17,365 nucleotides of DNA, taken from contig DBTL01000155.1 in assembly GCA_002307035.1 (NCBI GenBank), positions 1-17,365 of the forward strand, in the 5' to 3' direction. Shown one piece after another: positions 8,901-15,337 of the stretch (its first letter is position 1; every line of letters begins with the position of its first letter). The DNA is from Bacteroides sp. UBA1317 (GTDB lineage: Bacteria > Bacteroidota > Bacteroidia > Bacteroidales > Bacteroidaceae). A program made the translations under genes and the position numbers. Below the pieces are notes generated by a model. It did not search any database. It was given only the letters and a program-made list of their open reading frames with translations, and was not told the DNA's origin.

Positions 8901-10119
8901 GAGCAAAACCGTCAACCTTAGGATCATAATTGGGGCTTTCGGTGTTTACATACCTTAGTAAATAAGGTAAGAAAGCTACTTTCCCCTGTCTGTTTGCATC
9001 AAAAGGTTCCTCAACTCCCCATTTTCCAAGCATCGCATTAAAGATTCTTTCTGTATTGTATTTCAATTCATTACTTTCACTTCTCATGAATGCTATGGAG
9101 GATTTATCCGTAACAATCTGACTTAGATAGACGGGAGATATCAAGTGCCCGGAATAACCGCTATCAAACGAAGGATAATTATCTCCAGAGCAACTGGGTA
9201 GAGGATTAAATATACTAGAGCCACTTCTTGTTGTGCCCGAACCCAAGTTATGATATGTCGCATAATATAATTGACAATTAAAATTTCCCCGTTCATAAAT
9301 GAAATTTATTTCCTGTTTGGTAGGCAGAGTTATTTTAGTCAGATTCCAAGCTGTAGCATCCCATTCGTCTTCATATTGCTGCATGAAATTGATTGAAAAG
9401 TCAATTGATTCAATATTTCCTCCGAAGATATATTTTGTTCCATCTTCAGTCGTGATTGTAAAACCGCTAAAACAAGGATAGAATCCTTTGGTAATGGCAT
9501 CCGTTTTGTTTTTATTGAAAGGTATTTCAAGATAAGAATTGTCAAACTCAATTTTTAGTGGTTTTTCACATTTTACGATCCACTGCCCTTTATGATCCAA
9601 AAAGAATTTACCGGAATAATTAAGAAATTTAAATGAGAAGACATCCGGCTCTTTATCATTCAGAGCTAATTCCGGATCACTTGCCATATTGAGAAGATAA
9701 GCTTTATTATTCCACATATCAGTATTCAAGACATCATGAGTATAATAATATCCTCTTTTACCTATACGTTTCTGATTATTATATTCATCAGGCTTATCTT
9801 TTATAGTTCTAGTTATTACACCTCCTGCCTGCAAGGTCCAATTTATTCCTGTCCATCCGGCGCGCTGGTCAGGAATAACCCCGGAGGCATGGTAGCTTAA
9901 AGATATCGGCAGCCTGAATGAATTTACAACTTCCTCATATAGAGGGATATTGATATTAGGGACTCCTGTATAATATGATACGGGAATATCTCCGTATAAA
10001 CCAAGGCTTGCAACATTGGGGCTTAATACAGATTTAGGAACTTCAGGGAGTTGACCATATATATGCTCTGTATATACAAAAGCGCAGAGTACTATAAATA
10101 ATATTTTTAGTTTTCTCAT
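5986..10119 (-). CDS. Secreted SpvB/TcB-like Rhs partner protein with Ig-like repeats
   Basis: I start this gene at ATG 10119, not at the upstream in-frame ATG (10185), because only the later start puts a signal peptide at the N-terminus (MRKLKILFIVLCAFVYTEHIYG). The product is 1377 residues. Residues ~25-95 (SVLSPNVASLGLYGDIPVSY, NINIPLYE, RLPISLSYHASG, WTGINWTLQAGGVITR) match the N-terminal pattern of SpvB/TcB-type proteins. A long beta-rich middle follows. One clear YD repeat lies at ~1023-1048 (NYYKYDDTGRL). Two similar Ig-like domains lie at ~1073-1160 and ~1163-1255; each has an NWYLK strand and a conserved Cys (LSCIAVN, VSCVVKD). A last ~115-residue domain has no recognised family. There is no core or toxin tip. 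By analogy with TcB-TcC, it may form one half of a shell around the toxin, but this is inference. Confidence 0.85.
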   Translation of the reverse strand: MRKLKILFIVLCAFVYTEHIYGQLPEVPKSVLSPNVASLGLYGDIPVSYYTGVPNINIPLYEEVVNSFRLPISLSYHASGVIPDQRAGWTGINWTLQAGGVITRTIKDKPDEYNNQKRIGKRGYYYTHDVLNTDMWNNKAYLLNMASDPELALNDKEPDVFSFKFLNYSGKFFLDHKGQWIVKCEKPLKIEFDNSYLEIPFNKNKTDAITKGFYPCFSGFTITTEDGTKYIFGGNIESIDFSINFMQQYEDEWDATAWNLTKITLPTKQEINFIYERGNFNCQLYYATYHNLGSGTTRSGSSIFNPLPSCSGDNYPSFDSGYSGHLISPVYLSQIVTDKSSIAFMRSESNELKYNTERIFNAMLGKWGVEEPFDANRQGKVAFLPYLLRYVNTESPNYDPKVDGFAPNYASGKVPYPECLETLKWFKLDSIEVVDILNNTSEKTIVFNYNQSPTQRLVLESVKETGKAPYQFSYNNIDKLPDYLECKTDHWGFFNNTFGGIMSHPEFDWDIYNDKYGYMKSYLNYYNSRESNGSVLQYGILNKIIYPTGGYSEFEFEPHYYRKQVKKERWNGYDELSSNKIAGGLRIKKQKSSDPNTGNSQTISEYFYVTDYLQNKSNANLSSGVLGGQIQYLFRDYTVSDNQDSSLKFVMNGFSTISVMPSCDNANGSHIGYSEVIEKREDNSFVRYKFTNFDTGNLDEPADAILQESRTPYESYASKDQERGNLILKEEFDANSNLVRQKTISYEKDADSDNYIRSINATSKYICSDSERGYSEGTSYKTYTYSMRPIKETETFYYPLVNKIQTTTEKEYLYNKNKLLISETTTISKGNRTEKHMTEFRFPSDITNVPAYADMAKNNMLNYPVEIIDKVDGYITKSRLITYENLFPKDIYFLEIKKPLLSSSFNVFDGVTKDLNYGEPDLSFSKYYNFKNSKNIAEIRDKNGEYTTYLWGNKSQCRIADIKNGTYNQVEAAVKSLGKTIEELSESNKPDINFNALREALPNSQITAYAYDRPLVGVSAITDPSGVTNYYKYDDTGRLMNIKDHNENKIVGYSYRYANQPFPSTLSIDIVTKSAYTISSTARFEANVSGYNEGSLVFNWYLKDSNGNIVSSLLNTAHNYFNVILNKLGKMTLSCIAVNSDLSKGGISERIINIVPPLSSEGIEVSQQPFGYHADGSPIFYINDGLSFKAKVINGSGNFTYNWYLKGTSGNIIKTYLNDTKDEFTIAEKLPNKMIVSCVVKDIETGDVITINQLSNFYVKAQIGFTSIWEEDPGVRATGELNIPFDMYIVLTLTYTTRNQPYISLGSADTNYTILSEFSENEFETKRNIGVSLSRGQQLFRIYMDDRGSASLKIEDSGDPFYIVDTESAIEIYSDGK

Positions 10120-10223
10120 TAGAAACTGTTTAAATTGATTCTTTAAATTAAGCATGATTTGTATCATTGTTAAGTATACTACCAAGATAGTTCAACTGCT
10201 GACTCGCATAAACATAATAATAA

Positions 10224-10238
10224 GTTCTTAATAAGAAC
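10224..10238. promoter_or_regulatory. Perfect 15-bp palindrome, candidate operator
   Basis: The sequence gttcttaataagaac has two perfect 7-bp arms around a single central A. It is centred 112 bp upstream of the chosen start codon of the first rhs gene. That position and its symmetry suit a dimeric regulator site or a leader hairpin. No regulator can be named. Confidence 0.5.
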
Positions 10239-10294
10239 ATTTAATAGACATCTACAAAAATAAAGGCTTTATTTCACAAAGCATGCAATTCCAA

Positions 10295-10484
10295 CGTTAT
10301 CATTACGTTATTTTTTTTCGAGGCTAGGTTAACAGAACGTTAACGAAATAGTAGTCAATGCCAGTCAATGTTAACGCCCTCTCAACCTTGTTTTCCCAAT
10401 TTCAGGTCGATACAGAGAGAAACAGACAATGCTACGTTAACAGAATATCATCTTGTTCACTCCCAACGTTAACGCAATGTTAAC
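10295..10484. repeat. Helically phased GTTAAC site array
   Basis: Six exact GTTAAC palindromes start at 10328, 10339, 10370, 10436, 10468 and 10479. Two related CGTTA sites lie at 10295 and 10306. Counting from the base before each GTTA core, the steps are 11, 21, 11, 31, 66, 32 and 11 bp, close to whole helical turns. The units at 10327-10345 and 10467-10485 are inverted copies of each other with 16 of 19 positions matching (GGTTAACannnCGTTAACG type). Each is followed inward by a further GTTAACG after 24-25 bp, so the six sites form a mirror-symmetric arrangement. A cooperative DNA-binding protein on one face of the helix is the simplest explanation. The adjacent OmpR/PhoB-type regulator is the obvious candidate, though this is inference. 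Confidence 0.7.
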
Positions 10485-10603
10485 CTTGAACTACTTTGGA
10501 ATTATATCAACTTTTCTCAAAAGTACAATACAACATCCCGCCATTACTCCAACACGAAGGAATGCCCAACTTACTCATCAATCAACTGAAATGGAGATTT
10601 TGC

Positions 10604-10626
10604 CGGCGGTGAAGCGCATGCCGCCG
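10604..10626. terminator. Weak GC-rich hairpin after the response regulator gene
   Basis: Six bases, cggcgg at 10604-10609, pair with ccgccg at 10621-10626 around an 11-nt loop. It lies about 32 bp past the regulator's stop and stands out as GC-rich in AT-rich surroundings. No T-run follows it on the minus strand, so it is at best a weak terminator or a site of another kind. Confidence 0.3.
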
Positions 10627-10657
10627 CATGTGTCCCGAAAAGAACTTTATTCAAGCA

Positions 10658-11368
10658 CTAACGAAAATTAAAGAGAAGACTTATACCGACGTTTCTGGTA
10701 GTCTTAATTTGTAAGTTTGGGTCAATTAGTTTTTTTCTCAGTTTAGCAATGAATACGTCCAAACTACGCGAGGCACAACGAAGATCTCCTTTGGTATCCC
10801 AAAAGAGTTTCAATAAATCCTCACGTTTCACAACTTCATTTACATGTTCCCATAAAGTTCGGAAAATCTGAGCCTCGCGAGTGGTAAACACAACATCTCC
10901 ATACTTCATATTCTTAAGTATACAATTCTCCATGTCGAGAATATAGCGACCAGGCTTCCTCGCACTGACTTCATCTCTAAGCCTATGATCGGTACCCCTC
11001 AACTTATTCAATGCTCTTAGATGTACATCAAGCTCTTCTGGTATAAAAGGCTTCTTCATGTAGTTATCAATACCAGACTCATACCCAATCAACACATCCT
11101 TTGGAGAACCTTTAGTTGATGCAAATAATATGAGCGTTTTAGCATCCGTTTTACGAATTTCCGTTACCATATCATAACCGCTCATTCCTGGTAATTCTGT
11201 CTCGCATACAATAATATCAGGCTGTTTTTCCCTCCATGCTTTTAAGCCTTCTATCCCATTACCTGCAGTTATTACCTTATAACCTCCAATCATATCTTCC
11301 AACTCGGTTTTTATCATATATTTTAAGGTTATATCACCATCTACCAATAATAGTTTCGTCATAGCCAT
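10658..11368 (-). CDS. Orphan OmpR/PhoB-family regulator with degenerate receiver
   Basis: The 236-residue protein has an N-terminal receiver (about 4-120) and a C-terminal winged-helix DNA-binding domain (about 142-235; FTTREAQIFRTLWEHVNEVV, then a recognition helix around SLDVFIAKLRKKL and the wing near TTRNVGISL). The receiver retains the fold signature LPGMSG and the conserved Lys106-Pro107. At the phosphoacceptor position it has Glu56 (PDIIVCETELPG), not Asp. The acidic pocket reads VDGD, with Gly11 at the usual second acidic position. The switch Thr/Ser position appears to be Ala83. It is therefore probably not controlled by normal phosphotransfer, and Glu56 may mimic the active state. 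No histidine kinase is present in the window. It sits between the secretion operon and the rhs operon, next to the GTTAAC array. Confidence 0.9.
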   Translation of the reverse strand: MAMTKLLLVDGDITLKYMIKTELEDMIGGYKVITAGNGIEGLKAWREKQPDIIVCETELPGMSGYDMVTEIRKTDAKTLILFASTKGSPKDVLIGYESGIDNYMKKPFIPEELDVHLRALNKLRGTDHRLRDEVSARKPGRYILDMENCILKNMKYGDVVFTTREAQIFRTLWEHVNEVVKREDLLKLFWDTKGDLRCASRSLDVFIAKLRKKLIDPNLQIKTTRNVGISLLFNFR

Positions 11369-11964
11369 GTCCCATTAAGTTTTTTACAATTACATCTATA
11401 CATCCAAAACAGTTAGTAACATCCAATAAATTAGTAAAAGAATCGTTCGACATATTTCATAGCTAAATTATCTATTTAAAATTACATTAGTTTTATTGAT
11501 CCTTAATCTAATGTAGAAAAGAAGAACTTAGGCACGAAAGTTCTCAAAGAAGGTCATAAGTCGCTGTTTAGCTAAAACAAACTTATTTAAAGTTCAATTC
11601 ACATTCGCAAAAATAGCAACATATTTGGATTGGCTAACAATATTAAAAGAATATGTTCTCGCATTAACCTTTTTTAATCAATGAGAAGATTTTGTCTATA
11701 GCTAAAATTAAGTTAAAACATTTAATATGAAAAATCTATTGATTAAATATGAAAATAGGTCTATTATAGAAGGAAATACAAGATATTTGCTTCTCCTGTT
11801 TACTTACGTCACTTGGATAGCAGATAGGAAAGTACAGTCGGAATAAATATTTCATTAGTTCCAAAGAGGAAAAGACATTATCGCATGACAACAAATATAG
11901 ATTTAGTTGATTATATAGCATTTATTTACAATACTTAAATCATATAGCCTATTACGAAAACAGA
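11369..11964. other. 596-bp gene-free spacer
   Basis: I see no supported gene in this very AT-rich stretch; short frames inside it lack any family features. It separates the end of the secretion operon from the regulator. It holds three copies of tagctaaa (11460-11467, 11569-11576, 11699-11706) and no clear terminator hairpin. The regulator's promoter should be in here, but no convincing Bacteroidota -33/-7 pair could be assigned. Confidence 0.6.
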
Positions 11965-12444
11965 TCAATTTTCAATAGCCTGCAATAGTATTGTTGCCGT
12001 TATGTTATTCACTGCATATTTTTGATTACTATTATATTCAAAATTGATTGATGAAATCTTTAATGGAAGTTTCTCTTTTTCTATTAAGGAAGTTAGCTTA
12101 ACTATATTAATAAATCTTCCACAAAGCATCAAAGTCCCGCAATATAATTTATAGTCATTCTCAGAGTCTATTATTTCTGGAGTATAGCTCACGATCTGAA
12201 TACCTTCAACAGCGAAACTATCTGCTAAGAGTTGGAGTATTCGCCCATTACTCAATAATGATTCAGAAGTTGTAGGCATGACACTTTTTTGTAATACCAT
12301 CGCTGAAGTATTAGGAGGCAACATTTCAATTTTCTGATTCTCTTTGTATAAATCATAAGTTTTCTTGATTCCTAATTCCCAAACAGCAATAGGAGCTATT
12401 ATCAGTAAACAAATCAATTTAATGATTCCGGTATAAGCTTTCAT
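11965..12444 (-). CDS. PilO/GspM-like inner-membrane assembly protein
   Basis: The 159-residue protein has one N-terminal membrane segment (about 6-24, GIIKLICLLIIAPIAVW). A short charged, helical linker follows (LYKENQKIEML), then a periplasmic domain with alternating strands and helices: RILQLLADSFAVEGIQIVSY, LYCGTLMLCGRFINIVKLTS, LPLKISSINFEY. This is the plan of PilO/GspM proteins, which pair with PilN/GspL at the inner membrane to link the cytoplasmic motor to the secretin. Its position right after a PilN/GspL-like gene (8-nt gap), at the end of the operon, supports the call. Direct sequence similarity is weak, so the identification rests on topology and gene order. Confidence 0.65.
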   Translation of the reverse strand: MKAYTGIIKLICLLIIAPIAVWELGIKKTYDLYKENQKIEMLPPNTSAMVLQKSVMPTTSESLLSNGRILQLLADSFAVEGIQIVSYTPEIIDSENDYKLYCGTLMLCGRFINIVKLTSLIEKEKLPLKISSINFEYNSNQKYAVNNITATILLQAIEN

Positions 12445-12452
12445 AGAATGGA

Positions 12453-13439
12453 TTATAATGTTATTTGTAGTTCAAAATCAAAGAAACTAGCATTTTTTCG
12501 TCTGGCAAGCGAAACTATTTCCACCTTTGCAAACAAGTTATCCGCACTAAGCAATTGAGAAAAAAGAGTTACACTTCCCGGAGTCTCCACCCATCCTTTC
12601 ACAATTATCGTATTAGCTCGTATATCCAACCCCTTTTTATGTTTATTTAGGCCAGGACTACCATTGGAAAAAGGAAAGATAGAAAGCATATTCAATCTAA
12701 GATTAGTCGGCACATAAGAGGCTATTCTATCAGCTATAAGAGAAAAAGAACAATCCGGCATTTTTTGATATTCATCTACTAATCGACTTAATTTACTTTC
12801 ATTGTGTTGCTTAGCTTCATCACTCTTCCTTCTTATACTAATCTGAGTTTGCATTATCTCGTTTTCTCGCCGGAAATGAGCATTCGCAAAATAATTGCCA
12901 AGCAATGTAAAGAAGAAGAGTATAAGTATTGGCAGTTGTAGTTTATGATACAATACATCACAAACAATCTGCATTATTGGAGGAGATTTGCGGATTGCCC
13001 TGAAATTCATTTCTTCCCGATAAAACACCTTTAATAATGCTTTTATGTCCGAATCTCCTCTTTTTCTAATGAGTGTTTTTATTATGTATATTCTATTTTT
13101 CTTTAACTCCTCCAATAAATCCTGAAGCATTTCTTTACGCACAAATGAAAGTACCTGTTCACTTCCTCCATCAACAAGCGTCATATCCCAAAATAGTTCT
13201 TCATTCTCTGTAATCTTATTTATATAAGCGTCCCCTTTTACACACTGTTTAGAAACGACCAGATTACCGGTCACAAAAAGAACCGCCATATTATGCTTCC
13301 ACTTTTCCAATGACTTTATTCCATCGAATTGTTTTGAGTCGAGATAGATTTGATCCTTTGCATATTTTACCTTCCACAACTTTATGCTTATTTCTTCACC
13401 AGTTGTACATACTTCAAAAAACAATATATTTCTTATCAT
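12453..13439 (-). CDS. PilN/GspL-like inner-membrane assembly protein
   Basis: The 328-residue protein has a cytoplasmic N-terminal part (about 1-164) and one membrane segment at about 165-184 (LQLPILILFFFTLLGNYFA). A helical stretch follows, with many charged residues (RRENEIMQ to RLVDEYQKM). The periplasmic C-terminal domain is PilN-like (YVPTNLRLNMLSIFPF, IIVKGWVETPGSVTLFSQLL, FFDFELQITL). The N-terminal part may be a degenerate actin-like domain such as GspL carries, but I cannot see clear nucleotide-binding motifs. The gene lies 6 nt after the secretin gene and 8 nt before the PilO/GspM-like gene, the usual order in type IV pilus and type II secretion operons. It probably couples the ATPase to the trans-envelope parts. 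Confidence 0.7.
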   Translation of the reverse strand: MIRNILFFEVCTTGEEISIKLWKVKYAKDQIYLDSKQFDGIKSLEKWKHNMAVLFVTGNLVVSKQCVKGDAYINKITENEELFWDMTLVDGGSEQVLSFVRKEMLQDLLEELKKNRIYIIKTLIRKRGDSDIKALLKVFYREEMNFRAIRKSPPIMQIVCDVLYHKLQLPILILFFFTLLGNYFANAHFRRENEIMQTQISIRRKSDEAKQHNESKLSRLVDEYQKMPDCSFSLIADRIASYVPTNLRLNMLSIFPFSNGSPGLNKHKKGLDIRANTIIVKGWVETPGSVTLFSQLLSADNLFAKVEIVSLARRKNASFFDFELQITL

Positions 13440-13445
13440 AATAAC

Positions 13446-15326
13446 TTATTCAATAATTGAGGGTTTGATAAAAATATTAAGCTTTTGTAATTTCTTACTC
13501 TTGGATGAAGAGCCAAATAACCATTTTAAAATAGGGATGCGAGCTATAAGAGGTAGACCTGAGCTTGATTGATTCGATAAACTTTTTTCGATACCTCCTA
13601 AAAGCACCATTTCTTGGTTTCTTACCTTAATAATAGAATTAAAGCTTCGGGTAGTTGCTCCCGGAGGCGCATCCTCACTTTCACGTTCCGTGAACTCGCT
13701 TTGCGAAAGATCAATTTTCAGAGTAATACAACTATCCAAACTAACATACGGAACAATATCCAGCGTCAAACTAGCCTCAACATTTTTCCATTGATAAGAT
13801 TCTGATTGCAACGGATTTTGTGTACCAATAATGTTTGTTTGAGTTTCTTTGTAATATTTTGTCTCTCCACTTTTCAAGGTTGCTTTATGCCCATTTAGCG
13901 TAGCCAGTTTGGGCGTAGAGCGCAATAGAACCTTTCCATTTTCTTCCAACAACTTTAAACCCATATAAAAGTTTGGGCTTACTTTTCCCAAATTAATGGA
14001 ACCAAATCCATTAAAAGAATTTATTAGTTTATTAACAGAGTTAGCATTGAGAGAGAAATTCACTCCGGGGCTAAGAGTTCCTGAAGTAGTAGCCGGTTCT
14101 TTTCCGAGCCCCATAGACACACCCGCTTCCCGCGTGCTGCTATCTGTGGCATCTACAATGATCACATCAATAGATATCAATGGCACACTTTTGTCAATTT
14201 CGCCTATAAAAGAAATTAGTTGCATCAATTTTCGTTGATCTCCGCTAGCCACAAGACTATTTAAATCGGGGAAAGTCAGAATTTCCACACCATTCTTTAA
14301 CTCTGCCGGGATTGTCTCCATCACCTTATCTACCGTCCTAAATTTCATTGGAATCACTCTTATGGAAGAAAGGCTCCCGTTTTCATTCACCTTACCAAAT
14401 AAATAAATACCATTCTCAATGCGCCACGTAAAATTTGTCCCGGTAAATAAGACTTTTAGGAAGGAATTAATATCTACCTTTTCAACATATATACCCGTAG
14501 GATGATCCAAATTATCAGTGAAAAAATAATTTAACTTAAGCCGTCTGCAAATATCCGGTAAGATATTACGGATATTGCCATTGCTTATTCTGGCGGTAAC
14601 CAAGCCCAAAGAATCTACGCTAAGCTCATCCATACTAAAACTAAAGCGACTTTGCTGCGCCTCATTTTTATCTTCATTCCCTTGGTACATAGTCCAAGTC
14701 GTTTTGTCTTTCTTTTGAGCAATCAATGCATTTACAACCGCAATAGATTGTATTGCCTCATCAATTGCCATGGAGTTGCCGAATGAAGACACTTTATAGG
14801 CAAACAATTTTTGTGGTACAACAATGTTTACCCCTGTCTTTTGTGAAAAAGATTTTGCCACATTCACTAATTTAGCATCGGTAAAATCAAATGAAACTTC
14901 TTTCTTATCGGGATCATAATCGATCTTCAGTTTAGGCTCCTTAATCGGCGCACGATACAAATTGACCGACAAGATATTCCCCACCAATTCCACATCAAGA
15001 CCATACTCTTTACAAACAAAGAAAAGTATGTCAATAATGCGAATTTGTTTAAAATTACAGGTGATCGACCTCTCTGCACTAAAGTTAACATTTATATTTA
15101 CCCCACTTACCTTGGCTATATTTTTAAACAATTCCGCAATAGACATATTGCTAACCGAAAAGTCCATTTTTTCATTATAAGACGAATCTATCTGCACAGC
15201 CCGATCTAACGTCTCCTTTAGCACAGACAGACGTAAGGAGTCAGTAGTCTGTGCATGCATATTTCCTAAACAAACAAAAGAAAAAAACAAGATTAAAGCA
15301 CTAATAAGGAATAAATATCTTTTCAT
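13446..15326 (-). CDS. Secretin, outer-membrane pore (GspD/PilQ family)
   Basis: The 626-residue protein starts with a signal peptide (MKRYLFLISALILFFSFVCL, cleavage near MHAQ). An STN/N0-like domain lies at about 58-120 (SIAELFKNIAKVSGVNINVN). Further small periplasmic N-domains follow, one around 240-310 (NIRNILPDICRRLKLNYFF) and one around 325-385 (IRVIPMKFRTVDKVMETIPA). The secretin core runs from about 388 to the end: PLISIDVIIVDAT, RSTPKLATLNGHKATLKSGE, ASLTLDIVPYV, QEMVLLGGIEKS at about 575, and LIARIPILKWLFG near the C-terminus. These are the standard conserved blocks of the multimeric outer-membrane channel. The gene begins 11 nt after the ATPase gene. GspD versus PilQ cannot be separated on this evidence. 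Confidence 0.93.
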   Translation of the reverse strand: MKRYLFLISALILFFSFVCLGNMHAQTTDSLRLSVLKETLDRAVQIDSSYNEKMDFSVSNMSIAELFKNIAKVSGVNINVNFSAERSITCNFKQIRIIDILFFVCKEYGLDVELVGNILSVNLYRAPIKEPKLKIDYDPDKKEVSFDFTDAKLVNVAKSFSQKTGVNIVVPQKLFAYKVSSFGNSMAIDEAIQSIAVVNALIAQKKDKTTWTMYQGNEDKNEAQQSRFSFSMDELSVDSLGLVTARISNGNIRNILPDICRRLKLNYFFTDNLDHPTGIYVEKVDINSFLKVLFTGTNFTWRIENGIYLFGKVNENGSLSSIRVIPMKFRTVDKVMETIPAELKNGVEILTFPDLNSLVASGDQRKLMQLISFIGEIDKSVPLISIDVIIVDATDSSTREAGVSMGLGKEPATTSGTLSPGVNFSLNANSVNKLINSFNGFGSINLGKVSPNFYMGLKLLEENGKVLLRSTPKLATLNGHKATLKSGETKYYKETQTNIIGTQNPLQSESYQWKNVEASLTLDIVPYVSLDSCITLKIDLSQSEFTERESEDAPPGATTRSFNSIIKVRNQEMVLLGGIEKSLSNQSSSGLPLIARIPILKWLFGSSSKSKKLQKLNIFIKPSIIE

Positions 15327-15337
15327 ATTGTCAGAGA

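Larger units (their letters stand above)
10186..10657. other. 472-bp regulatory spacer upstream of the rhs operon
   Basis: No convincing gene lies here. The stretch is bounded by the stop of the response regulator (10658) and the 5' end of the rhs operon. It contains a 15-bp palindrome (10224-10238), an array of GTTAAC-type sites (10295-10484), a repeated agtcaatg (two copies at 10353-10370, 10 bp apart) and a short GC-rich hairpin (10604-10626). Because rhs transcription runs leftward, all of these lie 5' of the first rhs gene. Confidence 0.7.

Noticed and set aside
10120..10185. 22-codon N-terminal extension of the Rhs partner protein
   Set aside because: It would bury the signal peptide; starting at ATG 10119 places the hydrophobic segment at the N-terminus as expected for an exported protein.
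10255..10280. Possible Bacteroidota promoter (TATTTTTG at 10262-10255 with TTTG at 10280-10277, minus strand)
   Set aside because: The gap between the two elements is only 14 nt, shorter than the usual spacing of roughly 19-21 nt, and the motif is weak enough to arise by chance.
10295..10484. GTTAAC array as a replication origin (iterons) or CRISPR
   Set aside because: No replication initiator gene is nearby, the repeat units are short palindromes in mixed orientation, and there are no uniform spacers.
10453..10671. Plus-strand frame of 72 codons in the regulatory spacer
   Set aside because: No family features, no signal or membrane segment; it runs through the GTTAAC sites and overlaps the end of the regulator gene on the other strand.
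11608..11615. TATTTTTG, a possible -7 element for the response regulator
   Set aside because: No matching TTTG element lies at the right distance upstream, so the site is unsupported.
11736..11921. Minus-strand frame of 61 codons in the gene-free spacer
   Set aside because: Low-complexity AT-rich product without recognisable features; expected by chance.
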